DNA of 54,077 nt. It comes from Nemertoderma westbladi (taxonomy: Eukaryota > Xenacoelomorpha > Nemertodermatida > Nemertodermatidae). The stretch lies in NCBI GenBank assembly GCA_032718475.1, contig JAUCBJ010002909.1:1-54077 (forward strand), read 5' to 3'. Positions 9,493-19,187 of the stretch are shown here, piece after piece. Position numbers and translations under genes: made by a program. Below the pieces are notes generated by a model. It was not told the DNA's origin, made no database searches, and saw only the letters and a list, made by a program, of their open reading frames with translations. The first letter of the stretch is position 1. The number at the start of each line of letters is the position of its first letter.

Positions 9493-11057
9493 TCAAATTA
9501 TATGTAGTGTGAATAAAAGTGTGCGTAACACCTCGCCAATTCCAATTGGTCGAACTCCTGGGCATTTTGCTATCAATCGGGCTGATAGCAGAGATGACAA
9601 TTCGCGTGAGTCGATCTCGGATTGAGCCATCTTCTTGGCTGTATTGGCGATGCTGGCGCACAAATCAACGGAAGGATTGTGGAACCGGGTTACAATGTGT
9701 TTCCACCCTTTAACATTGAGTCCCGATGGTCCCGCTGCAGTTCCTCGGAAGCGTATGAACATGGACTGGATCAGCTGGGCGTCGATTCTCTCGAAGATGA
9801 CGTTATGAAATTCGGGAGCATGGTCAAACAGGTCCAGCAGAGTCGAATTCTCGGCTGGAGTTGGAGATGGATGTTTACCAGAAACTCACGAACAGATTTC
9901 TTGACTCCGTGTTTATCCATAATTACTTTAGCGAGGTTTAACACTTGCTCCTTTGCCATCTCGTCAAGCGATCGCACCACTGCTGAAACATTCCCCATCA
10001 ACATATGCTTACAGAATATAGTTAAGGAATAAATTGGGACGCCAATGAACTATTTCTACACGGACCTTGTGGATGGTCTGCATGAACTGTGCAAGTTGGA
10101 AGGGAATGTCAAACCAGGTTATGGATGCCGGTCTGTGTCCAATGTCTGAGGGGGCCGGGGGTCCTGCGCTGACGTTTAAGGGGGCCAATGGTCCAGCGCC
10201 AGCGTCCCTGGGGCACAGAGGTCCAGTACCAATGTCCGAGGGGGGCGTGGGTTCAGCACCAATGTCTGAGGGGGCGGGGGTCCAGCACCAATATCTGGGG
10301 GGAATGGGGTTCCAGCACCAATGTCCAAGGGGGGCGGGGGTCCAGCACCAATGTCAGAGGGGGGCGGGGGTCCAGTGCCAATATCTGGGGGGACTGGGGT
10401 TCCAGCACCAATGTCCAAGGGGGAGTGGGTCCAGCACCAATGTCCAAGGGGGCCTTTGGTCCATCACCAATGTCCGAGGGGGGCGGGGGTCCAGCACAAA
10501 TATACTGGGGGGATTTGGGGTCCAGCACCAATGTCCGAGGTGGCCGGGGGTCCAGCACCAGTGTCCGAGGGGGCCGGGGGTCCCGCACCAATATCTGAGG
10601 GCGGGGGGGGGGGCTGGGTGTCCAGCGCCAATGTCCGGAGGGGGTGGAGTTTCTGTGTCCCGGAAGGGCCCACAGCAGGCTTTCTGAATCCCTGGTGGTC
10701 TGCGACTGGAATAACCGACTTATCGTCCTTCCCAGCTCGAATCTTTCTTAAGATCTCTTTTGCTTGCTCTCGAAGTGTTTTATCATGATCCACTAGCGCA
10801 GTCATCGCAGTCATCCACCGTAGCACTTCCAACCACGGGTTGGGATGCCCTGTAATTGTAAGGGGCCGATTTGATGATGGAACCGGCGGGTTGTGAGCAG
10901 ACTGCTCCCGAGGTGTTGCAGAATCGCCCAGTCGCCGATGGAGCACAGGAAGTGCATGGGGATCCGGACCTCGCACATGAGCATCAGACGCATCGACCCA
11001 ATCTGGGATTGCAGCAGCAACAGACTGGCATCCCAAAACTGGTTGGAAATGCGGCAA
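9493..11057 (-). mobile_element. Broken retroelement with reverse-transcriptase N-terminal motifs
   Basis: Read on the minus strand, the N-terminal part (11057 to about 10640) encodes a plausible protein including WLEVLRWMTAMTALVDHDK and LREQAKEILRKIRAGKDD. It is followed by a proline-rich minisatellite. About 10.13-10.03 kb has FDIPFQLAQFMQTIHKVRV, and 10004 downwards has NVSAVVRSLDEMAKEQVLNL. With a frame change near 9.88 kb it continues as LLDLFDHAPEFHNVIFERI, AAGPSGLNVKGW and CPGVRPIGIGEVLR, ending near 9500. The last block matches the start of reverse-transcriptase domains I recall from invertebrate retroelements with GPSGLD...GVRPIGIGEV signatures. The catalytic YADD region is absent, so the copy is 3'-truncated. 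At least two frame changes make it a pseudo-element. Assignment to a named clade is not possible by eye. Confidence 0.6.
10142..10625 (-). repeat. 30-bp proline-rich minisatellite inside the retroelement
   Basis: About 15-16 units of roughly 30 bp with the core CCAGCACCAATGTCCGAGG. The minus strand encodes ten-residue units such as SDIGAGPPAP, or in another frame TLVLDPRPPR. A few units are 28-29 or 31 bp, so the open frame changes along the array. Strong G/C strand skew. Confidence 0.9.
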
Positions 11058-11474
11058 TCTTCGTAGAGAGAAGACTTACTAATGGAATTGCGAAATGGTC
11101 AAATGTCCCCCTAAAATGTAACCTATGAAACGTTTTGGAATATATTTAATTATCCAATCAGAATAGATTCAGTAATATAGGGTGTTTTTACACAGAAGAA
11201 ATCTCAGTGCTAAATACCTTATCCACAAAGTCGCCTAAAATATAAGTTTATAGTGTTCATAGTTATAGTTATATACTGTTCATAGTTATAGGTGTAAGTA
11301 AGTTGGGGAAAAACACCCTATGTTTTAGAAGGTATAAATAAAGTGTTCTTCCTTGTTAGAGGTAACATGAGACTAAATATAGGGTGTTTTTACATAGCAG
11401 AAACACCACTTTGCGACAGGAATCGGAATTTCTGCTATAGCTCGCATGGAAGAGCGCATAAAAATCGAAGCAGG

Positions 11475-11645
11475 ACCTTATCGCCCCTGGGTTCTTATCG
11501 CCCCTATAAATTGCATTTTTGTTGGGAACTTATCGCCCCCCAGTTCTGAGTTTTTAGGAACTTATCGCCCCTGGGTCTTTATCGCCCCCGAGTCTTTATC
11601 GCCCCCGAGTCTTTATCGCCCCTGGTCCTTTATCGCCCCTTTCAT
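11475..11645 (-). repeat. Cluster of TTATCGCCCCTGGG motifs (GGGGCGATAA on minus)
   Basis: About eight irregularly spaced copies of (C/T)TTATCGCCCC, mostly followed by TGGG or CGAG. Flanking DNA has repeated ATAGGGTGTTTTTACA motifs (about 11177 and 11378). The reverse-complement cluster occurs at 17.88-18.03 kb, next to an ATAGGGTGTTA motif. Confidence 0.8.
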
Positions 11646-11799
11646 TATATACAGGCTACATTCCCTCAACTTTCCCATACTTCCCCTAAGTCACATATAT
11701 TTTAGTTATAGTTTACAGTATAGATAAAGTCAAATTGTTTCAGTTTTAGAAGGCCTACAATTAATTTGAACATCCAAACCTGATATCAGATAGCTGAAT

Positions 11800-12173
11800 A
11801 TGGATTTCGGAATGGTAGAGTATCGGTTAAGTAAAAAGAAAAACCCTCAACCTATTTAGATTTACGGTGAAAAAACCTAACAACGATGGCACAGTTAATA
11901 TGCGTTGTGTTGGGTGCGACAATGTAAACCATAGACGTCCTCAGGGGACACCATCTCGTACTATTGCAACAGCAAGAATTCGTAATGACCGATGGATTTA
12001 TAATCCAGATGAAGGAAACCATATTTGTTTAGATACACTCAATCAATCAACCGCAGTTATCACTGCTGTACACGAATATAGAGAGACAGCTGCGGGTTTA
12101 CGTCAATCTGCCAAATGGCCTGCTCAGGCTCACAATGATACATTGGAGCGAGTTAACCAGCGCTACGGAAATA
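11800..12173 (+). pseudogene. FLYWCH-type zinc-finger ORF, 5' segment (disrupted)
   Basis: The reading frame around 11.84-12.17 kb contains RFTVKKPNNDGTV, then RCVGCDN, ATARI, NDRWIYNPDEGNHIC. The order of an aromatic/basic start, a Cys pair, an Arg-rich middle and a closing His-x-Cys/His fits the FLYWCH zinc-finger module. A plausible Met at 11800 is in another frame (frameshift or splice). The ORF is cut at 12173 by the insertion of a 3.8-kb element. Its frame continues exactly at 15974 beyond the insertion. FLYWCH modules occur in host proteins and in Mutator-like transposons; which applies is not clear. Confidence 0.5.
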
Positions 12174-12211
12174 CAGTCCCGCTCACCAACAGAGTGCCAT
12201 CGGATCCGATC

Positions 12212-12330
12212 TGAGCTTCAAACACTTTCAGACAAACTCCAACAGTCCAACAACTTCAAACAGATTCAGACAGCTTCAAACAGATTCAGACAGTTTCAAT
12301 CAGAATCAGACAACTTCCAGCAACCTGTCA
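12212..12330 (+). repeat. Subterminal CTTCAAACAGATTCAGACA repeats, left end
   Basis: Roughly 18-19-bp units alternating TTCAAACAG and TTCAGACAG. The same motif family fills 15.67-15.85 kb near the other end, on the same strand. Confidence 0.8.
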
Positions 12331-12619
12331 ATCACTCCACCCACACTCAACCCCAACTCAACTCCCATCTTCTTCCGCGCAGACAGAGTGAAAGCGTTTG
12401 AAACTACTAAAGGAACTCCATTCATAAAGCCACAATAACGACAGAGTGGACTGGCCACTACTGGTGGCGCCCTTGAACATTCACACTGTAACTTAAGCCG
12501 ACCTGAAGGAACAGCCAATTAGTGAGGTCGTTATTTCTCTTTATTCCTGCCGCTATCTTTGAATAACACAATAGCAGAAAACTAACCAGTGGTCTACCCC
12601 CAATACAAGAAAGACACGT

Positions 12620-12975
12620 TCGGGGGGTCTTCGCGCAGCACGAAGTGAGCAAAGCCTTTAGCAAATGGGTACCATTAACAAGTTATCTGCCGTTAGTCAG
12701 AAGTCTTCAACACAAAACTCGTCCTCCTCTTGTGCCTCGTTGCGTTCGTTCGTTTTTGACGAAACTTCAGATTCTTTCTAAACTTATGACGGAGTACATA
12801 CATACCAAGTTTCGTTTAATTTCATCAAGGAATAACCGAGTTATTAGCGATCAAAAATTTACGACGACAGACGATGACGACAGACGATGACGACAGACAA
12901 CGACGTCGACAGACAACTCGCCAATGGCACCCATATGCTAAGGCTTCGCTCACTTCGTGACTCGCCCCACAAGTC
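12620..12975 (+). mobile_element. Family A inverted-repeat element, copy 2, nested in the 3.8-kb element
   Basis: The left end (CTTCGCGCAGCACGAAGTGAG, then AAGCCTTTAGC and GGGTACCATTA) and the reverse complement of the right end (GGGGCGAGTCACGAAGTGAG, then AAGCCTTAGC and GGGTGCCATT) are imperfect inverted repeats of about 45 bp. The interior has GACGATGACGACAGAC repeats and shares its core with the element at 2.19-2.41 kb. Confidence 0.55.
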
Positions 12976-13573
12976 GGCTACCATTGAAATGAATGGGGAA
13001 TGGAATTCTGTGTTCACATACTAATGTCGTTTTGGTTTGGTCTAAACAGAGCCATACAATAAAGTTTTACCGAAATACACTTCCAAAGAGCCAAGCAGTG
13101 GTGGTATAGGTCCAAAATGCCCATGTAGAATTTCTTCGAATAAGGCTCAATTTCTTTAAGTTACATTAATTAAAATACTGATAAATATATTTTGCTTTTC
13201 GCAGGAGAGACAGTATCCCCCTCTACAATTAATATAGTGTACGTACATGTGTTAATTATATCGTTGCGTTTATTTCTATTTATACAGGTTTGGATATGAT
13301 CTGTACTAGTTTGATTTTCGTTTTGTCAATTAATTAATTGTGCGGTTAATTTGTCAATTACAGCCTTAATTGGCTACATTGCTTATTGTATGAATGAATA
13401 TAATTAGTTATTAAGACATTATTATTTATTATTATTATTAGTATCTGGCATGATTAGGTCTACCTTTTACATAGCAACAGTACGTCAATGGCGGATAAAC
13501 ATTACATCATAATATGGCAGTCCGTCAATACTACTTTATCATTCACGTTTAACATTAACAGCCACGTTTTATC

Positions 13574-13604
13574 ACCCCCCCCCCCCCCCTCCCCCTCCCC
13601 CTCC
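13574..13604 (+). repeat. Poly-C/CT tract
   Basis: About 15 C followed by CCCCCT units. Confidence 0.85.
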
Positions 13605-13754
13605 AATGTGACAAACTATCACGATATGTTGGCATTGTGCCCCGTCCTTGTGAAGGGCTAGGGGGGACTTGCAACCCAAAGGGTAGTGATAATATTCAAA
13701 ATAAGTTTTCCCATGTAATACGTAATTTTATTTTTAAATTGGTACTTGTTTGTT

Positions 13755-13808
13755 GTTCGCGCTTTTAGACCTTTAGCAGTTTAACCCGCCAATAATAGGT
13801 GTCTTCTA
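13755..13808 (+). repeat. Segment shared with the right flank of the 27-bp array
   Basis: TGTTCGCGCTTTTAGACCTT and the following bases match 54026-54077 at roughly 85 percent over about 52 bp, in the same orientation. Confidence 0.75.
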
Positions 13809-14734
13809 GTTTATAAATCGACTTTAGCCTATAACAAGTATTTGTTGCATATAAAGTTACATTAGCCGAAGCCAGCCTATGCGCGACCATTCACCCACAG
13901 TTAAGGGATTATTGCGGTGTAGACTTACTGTATTATTTGATTGCTCGTTACTATAATATCTCTGACAAATATTATTTACTTTCGGGAAATATTAACAGTT
14001 CCTTTAGGACGTGGCGCTCTAAGTATGTAAACAGAGTTATGACTTACACTAAACACAACGGGATGGCTAATGATTTTCGTATAAAGCGCATTCTTTAGGA
14101 AATGCTTTGTTATCTGTCACACTCATGCACACTACCGCACACTGCTGCACACTGATCTGCCGACCTTCACTAAATTTGATCATATATAAGGAGAATAGCA
14201 ACTGACACATGTAGGGATTATGAAATAGCATTCAATTCACTCCAAAACCACTATAATGTAAGTCGCAATTGCTACAGGTAACCGGTCTCTCTAACCTTCA
14301 GTATATCAAGAAGATTGGGGTTTTATGATTATTTATCGATATTCTCCAAATATAACACATATCCATCAACTTATAACAATTAATAACCGACAGTAAACAG
14401 ATATGTATGGTTCGTGTGTACTGGGTACTGAGTGGTTTGTATGTATGTATGATAACAGTTATACGTTCCTATAATCAAAGCCGTCGAATGTTTGGCTAAA
14501 GTCTGAAACTAAGAATAATTCCAAAGCCGATGTTCTGGGGCTCAGGAAAAGGTAAACAAAAACCGTCATGCATTGCGCGATTTCCCGTAGGCTTCTGTAC
14601 AAATAAAATGAAAATCGCTCTGATTGGTCGAGTGAGCCGAACAAAGAGAGTTAAGAAAGTTCCACATCGACATCAAATCAGCTGATAGATTTCGTCATCT
14701 GAACTACACTGTGTTAAGAGTATTTGGCGTATTG

Positions 14735-14912
14735 CGGCATAAAATGGCTTGTTATGTCCGCTCAAGTACACATACAGAAAAAATGGCTTTTTATGTCCGC
14801 TAAAACACCTACACAGTACTTTGCGGGAAAAATGGCTTGTTATGTCCGCTAAAACAACTAAACAGTTCATTGTGGAGAAAAAATGACTGGTTATATCCGC
14901 AAAAGCCTTTAC
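14735..14912 (-). repeat. Four ~40-50-bp tandem units
   Basis: Units contain AAAATGGCTTGTTATGTCCGC followed by TAAAACA. They start near 14741, 14781, 14830 and 14879. The minus strand is open through them (GHKKPF and SGHNKPF type units) but this looks incidental. Confidence 0.8.
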
Positions 14913-14937
14913 ATTTGTTCCTTTGTCAACTGCTGAT

Positions 14938-15041
14938 GCTGCCTTATTCAAAGTTAAATCATTTATTGTTCTCGAACATTTATTTTGTGCTGCCTTATTC
15001 AATGTTAAATCATTTATTGTTCTCGAATATTTATTTTGTAA
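14938..15041 (+). repeat. 52-bp tandem duplication
   Basis: Two adjacent copies starting TGCTGCCTTATTCAA and ending CATTTATTTTG/TATTTATTTTG, with about three differences. Confidence 0.85.
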
Positions 15042-15664
15042 CTAGGGAACCGCTTAACTACAAACCAATATTGGATATTGAGTTCCGTTTAGAAATTCGT
15101 CTTGCAGAGACTAAAGTTACAATAACTTTTGAATGTGTGAATGGATTTTACTCAAATACTGTAGGGTAGGTGCGCGAAAAAATAGTTGGGCTAGAAGTAT
15201 TATGTGCAAACCTTTTATAATTCGATGCTCTTTCAACACAACTAATAAAATTAACCAAAAATATTTTTTTCACTCGTTGTAATTATATTTACTGTTTGCT
15301 TAATCTGTTTGTGTTTATATCTGTTAATGTGCAGTATTTATTGCCCTACGTCAAAGAAACTGGTATATTTATATCATTATTTACATTTATAATTAAATTA
15401 AGGAATTAAAAACGTGTTGGTGTTATTATATTCATTTATCGGAATTTATATTATAGGAATTTATTATTCGTTTATGCATGCTAGTTAATTAATTGATATA
15501 ATTAACGACATAATTATGTAAATAGAAATTGTTAAATGAAACAAATTTTTGTTTCGGTTTATAATTGATAATAGCACACCCTCACAATCACTTCAAATTG
15601 AGAGTTAAAGTGATTGACATTCTGTTAATGAACTCTGCTTTTGTAAGGCATTGGCAAATTCCAA

Positions 15665-15850
15665 CAAATTCCGATGGCATCAAACATCTTCAGACAACTT
15701 CAAACAGTTTCAGACAATTTCAAACAGCTTCAGACAACTTCAAACAACTTCAGATAGCTTCCAACAACATCCAACAGAAATTTCAAACACTTTCAGACGG
15801 ATTTCAGACAGATTCAGATGGGCTCCAACAGACTAAACTTGTTGGAAATA
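15665..15850 (+). repeat. Subterminal CTTCAGACAACTTCAAACA repeats, right end
   Basis: About eight units related to those at 12.21-12.33 kb, on the same strand. Two overlapping plus-strand ORFs (104 and 61 codons) are simple readings of the repeat. Confidence 0.8.
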
Positions 15851-15973
15851 TTTTCTCCAACAGAATCAAACAGTACTAAATCTCCGTAGGTTAGCATTGT
15901 GCTTGTTTGAAGCTGTCGGAGTATGTTGGATCCGATCGGATCCGATGGCACTCTGTTGGTGAGCAGGACTGTA

Positions 15974-16588
15974 CATCTGATTTGGTACGAGAAATACAGG
16001 TAGCATTACCCTGTCAGAAGAAAACTCGTCGCTGCTTCAATAAAAACCGAAAGCATTCACTTCCTCAAGTGTCTAATGTGCCAGGTGAGTTGCGACGTAT
16101 TCCATAACGTCTTGTTCGTACAAGGGAGACGCGCGATTTAGCACAATGTGATATTCTTCTGGAGAATGCTGAAAACATACCCCCAGGTGGAGATTTGTCC
16201 GACTGTGGGAAGCGGATCCTCATACGGAGGTTTTTCTGCTATCTACATGTACTAAATAATTAGAAGCAATGAGGAATGCAAGACACATTATTTGTGATGG
16301 CCAATATAAGTATAATCCCCGTGATGCCGGTGTATCACGGGGATTACTGTTAGATATAGAGCAGCTACATCGAGGTGGACCAATAGCAATCAAACGTCGA
16401 CGACGAAGTGATGTCGCCAATGAAAACAGAATCATCAACACCCGGATCGCTTTTCACCAAATGACCATGTTATATTTACCTATTGGTGCACCCGTCCCTA
16501 TTGCTGAAGTTGAACGATAAATCTCTAAACACGCTAGTCACATCGGTTATAACGTCTTTGGAATGAACTTCAACGCGCCGCAACAACC
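15974..16588 (+). pseudogene. FLYWCH-type ORF, middle segment (disrupted)
   Basis: The frame of the 5' segment resumes here in phase (SDLVREIQVALPCQ and following) and runs to an in-frame TAA at 16105-16107. It stays readable beyond that stop (RLVRTRETRDLAQCDILLE) to about 16250. A frame change then leads into NARHIICDGQYKYNPR and IAIKRRRRSDVANENR, another stop near 16518, and further readable sequence to 16588. There a LINE fragment interrupts it. Cumulative stops and frame changes show a decayed gene. Confidence 0.45.
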
Positions 16589-17102
16589 TGCCTATAGATA
16601 GATAGATAGATTTATTTATACATTATGTAAAAACAATAACAAATACACCAAACAATGTACCGGTATAAAGGTATTGTCCAACATAACATTCTGTATAGGA
16701 TTACCCCTAAAGCTTTGCAGCTTATTTCCAAGGGGGTCCTTTATGTTACTTGGTTACAAATACAATATTTCACTACGCTAACCTAAAACCAATATAAAAC
16801 GTAATTACACTATGTACATGTACAACTTTACCGAGAGCGTGACAATGCCCGACTCAACGAGAAAGATGTAATGTACAGAACAATTTATTATAAAACGTAA
16901 TTACAGTATAAATAGTAAATAATTAATAAACTAATAACTTAATGTAGGACTATTGTACCTATTTTTACATTGCACACGGAGGTGAGATTTAACTGCAGAT
17001 TTAAAAGAATGTTGATTATCTAGGTTTTTAATTTCATTAGGCAGAGCGTTCCAATTTTTAATACCGCTACAAAAGAAAGAACGAGATGCCTCGCCTGTGC
17101 AA
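16589..17102 (-). mobile_element. LINE 3' fragment with (TCTA)n tail
   Basis: On the minus strand the right part encodes GEASRSFFCSGIKNWNALPN and continues with EIKNLDNQHSFKSAVKSHLR, the typical C-terminal tail of non-LTR retrotransposon reverse transcriptases (R-x-F-F...W-N-x-L-P...S-F-K). A stop near 16944 precedes a 350-bp AT-rich 3' UTR that ends in TATC repeats (plus strand GATAGATAGATAGAT at about 16597-16611). It is strongly 5'-truncated and sits between two pieces of the decayed FLYWCH ORF. Confidence 0.65.
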
Positions 17103-17163
17103 GATATCGGCCACCCGGCTGCTCAATTACATCCAGAAGATGAACCTGTTCTTTTACAGTTAT
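17103..17163 (+). pseudogene. Probable 3' tail of the FLYWCH-type ORF
   Basis: Reads QDIGHPAAQLHPEDEPVLLQ then a leucine and stop, a protein-like sequence directly after the LINE fragment. It is taken as the far side of the interrupted ORF by position only. Confidence 0.3.
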
Positions 17164-17360
17164 AACTCAACTCAAGCACAGTCATACAGTACTGTACAGT
17201 ATATCCTTTACCTCCACTCCACTCCTATAAATGTTAACTCATAAATTCAACATATTTGTATGTTGTATAATAAATAATAATACATGTATATTATACTGTA
17301 TGACTTGGAATGTATAGTATTTTTGGTCTAAATATTCATATTTTCATATTTAATTCATAG

Positions 17361-17842
17361 ACTAAGCAGTCGCTTTGTCTAGTGGTAACAATATGGGCTT
17401 TCATTCAGGGAGTCCCAGTTCGATCTCTGGACGACGCATCGTCCAGATTCAGTCTGTTTGGGAACGGGGCTTTAAATGCTGCAGACTAGCTCTACCCAGA
17501 TTGTCACCCTTCACTGGTCGATAAATCAGATCTATATAAAATTTGAGCTTTACACTTTAACTAAGCCGACTCCAGTTTGCAGGACATTGCTTTCGCCATG
17601 AGGACCTGCCTGTGCACAATCGTGTTCTTTGGAGGAAATAAGCATGATGGACAGCCCATGACTTTCTTGAGACACCTCTTTAAGGACACTGGCCTTGAAG
17701 ATTCGGATGATCTCGCGAAAGTCATGGTGGATTGTACTGTAGTAGGTGGATAAATGGGATTGAGATTGGTAAACATAGTAGAAGGGTTTAATGTAGAAGA
17801 TCACCCATGGTGGCGAACATGCATTCCACTGCTTAGTAAGTA
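17361..17842 (+). mobile_element. tRNA-derived SINE (family S1), copy 1, interrupted
   Basis: The 5' part has an A-box-like GTCTAGTGGTAACAATATGG (17378 onward) and a B-box-like AGTTCGATCTCTGG (about 17416). The body then contains TTTAAATGCTGCAGACTAGC and CCTTCACTGGTCGATAAAT. After a 218-bp insertion (17527-17744) it resumes with GATAAATGGGATTGAG and ends with ACCCATGGTGGCGAACATGC. Copy 2 at 33.93-34.19 kb is uninterrupted and aligns with both halves. Confidence 0.75.
17527..17744 (+). mobile_element. LINE 3' fragment nested in the SINE, 11-bp target duplication
   Basis: From about 17570 (CTCCAGTTTGCAGGACATTG) it matches the last coding part of the LINE at 27.1-30.2 kb (the GHCFRREDQPVHNLVLW region) through to a TGTAGTA tail. 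Flanks GGTCGATAAAT (17516-17526) and GGTGGATAAAT (17745-17755) differ at one position and form the target duplication. Confidence 0.75.
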
Positions 17843-17879
17843 TAAACGTTTCTCCAATTAAAAATTTATATTTGTTATA

Positions 17880-18025
17880 GTGGCGATAAGTTACCAGGGG
17901 CGATAAAGACCCGGGGGCGATATATTCCCAAGCGGCGATAAAGGACCATTTGAGGGGCGATAAGTTCCCAGGGGGCGATAGGGGCCAGGGGCGATAAAGG
18001 TGCAAGGGGCGATAAGGCCCTACAA
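17880..18025 (+). repeat. Cluster of GGGGCGATAA motifs
   Basis: About eight copies of GGCGATA(A), usually preceded by CAGGG. Reverse complement of the cluster at 11.48-11.65 kb, and again next to an AGGGTGT motif (18036). Confidence 0.8.
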
Positions 18026-18600
18026 TCATAAAAATAGGGTGTTATACCTCTTCACGGCAGAATAGAAGGCAATATTAGCATCAATGTGTCTTTGAATTCG
18101 CGAGACAAACCTGTGAAAGAGCCTAATTATCACCATGCCATTGAGGTCTGAGTTCATCATCATGTGTATGACTTGATGAGGTGAAGGTAATTGGAAATGG
18201 TTTTCTGAGATAGTGGTGAAGTATTCAGACACCACTCGAACATATTACCAGCGAATAGATGTGGTTACACCTGCCGTTCTTGGTTCTTGCTGACTGATGG
18301 AAGTATACACCTCCCCCCCCCCCCCCCCCCCCCCTGGTGGTAAATGCTCCAAATACACAGTATTAATTTTTCTAAAATGGCATACATTGCTCTGTTGCTA
18401 CAGGAAAGGCAATGTGCATTGATTCTTGTAATAAGGTGATTTGGGTGGGTCATAAAAACTACATGTGTGGGAGTGGAGAATCTCTTCCTTTACATTCTCT
18501 GTTACCCCTTTTTGGGGCTTATTTGGGATTTATCTGCCAGTTATGTCTCATGATTATAGTGAATGATTGATGTTCAGTAGGTCAATGGCGCAAAATGACT
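18026..18600. other. Non-coding stretch with poly-C tract
   Basis: Holds a run of about 22 C (18313-18334). A 69-codon minus ORF (18026-18235) has protein-like composition but no motif. Confidence 0.35.
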
Positions 18601-18634
18601 GAAAATAATAATAAAATGACCCAAAACAAATTTT

Positions 18635-18700
18635 AATGGGTTACAGTAGCGGTGTTTTCTAACCAAACCAATAAACTATACAATATTTCCTTTTTGGTCA
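18635..18700 (-). repeat. R62 repeat, minus-strand copy
   Basis: The reverse complement reads TTATTGGTTTGGTTAGAAAA, then CTACTGTAACCC, matching the unit at 4.1, 25.8 and 32.8 kb. Confidence 0.55.
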
Positions 18701-19187
18701 ATTTGCGCTGATGATTACTATTTACACCTTGCGGTCAATGTGCGCCACTATCTGGGGTAGGTATGCTTGCTATGCCGTGCTAATGTTTGCTTTCACAATA
18801 TCTTTGGCGATTGATTGTATATATTCAGCACGGCAGTATTTTGTATGAGGTTCATGAATAATATAATACCGTTGTTGTGGGGATACAGGTGATGAGAGTG
18901 TATCTAGGCTACAAGCTGATAATATTTCTGATGATTTTATTATAATACAGTATTTTCATATAAAATGTATTTTCCCAAGCCCTTTAACTTTAGTATTACT
19001 TTATATACTTACCCTTTATATACCAATAGTTCATGTTGCTATTTAAGTTGACCATCAGACTTTTCCTATATTTGTTTTTGCATTCTTTGGTATGATGTGT
19101 ATTTGTAGTAGGCCTATTTACTGGTCACAGGATAATATAGTGCAATAGTAACACAATACAAACGTTATGCTGTATTCCGCTGCATTA

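Larger units (their letters stand above)
12174..15971. mobile_element. 3.8-kb TA-flanked terminal-inverted-repeat element (Tc1/mariner-like target), non-autonomous
   Basis: 38-bp terminal inverted repeats (12174-12211 and 15934-15971, one mismatch) begin CAGTCC(C/T)GCTCACCAAC. The element is flanked by TA at 12172-12173 and 15972-15973. Removing it with one TA restores one reading frame across the junction, which independently confirms the boundaries. Just inside both ends are tandem CTTCAAACAGATTCAGACA-type repeats in the same orientation. The interior has no transposase. It holds a nested family A element (12.62-12.97 kb), a poly-C tract, a segment resembling the right flank of the 27-bp array (13755-13808), and two small tandem arrays (14.74-15.04 kb). 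Superfamily assignment rests only on the TA duplication and TIR start. Confidence 0.75.

Noticed and set aside
10067-10788. Plus-strand ORFs of 206, 155 and 136 codons over the G-rich minisatellite
   Set aside because: They are antisense to the retroelement coding frame and owe their length to the 30-bp period.
15565-15879. 104-codon plus-strand ORF
   Set aside because: It is a reading of the CTTCAGACAACTTCAAACA repeat with no unique sequence of note.
12206-15940. Large foldback element with long inverted arms
   Set aside because: Only 38 bp at each end are inverted. The subterminal repeats are in direct orientation, so the arms are not palindromic.
17376-17432. A functional tRNA gene
   Set aside because: A-box and B-box like motifs are present, but the acceptor and anticodon stems do not pair and a SINE body follows, with a second copy at 33.93 kb.
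17550-18029. 159-codon minus-strand ORF
   Set aside because: It is the opposite strand of the nested LINE fragment and of the GGGGCGATAA cluster.
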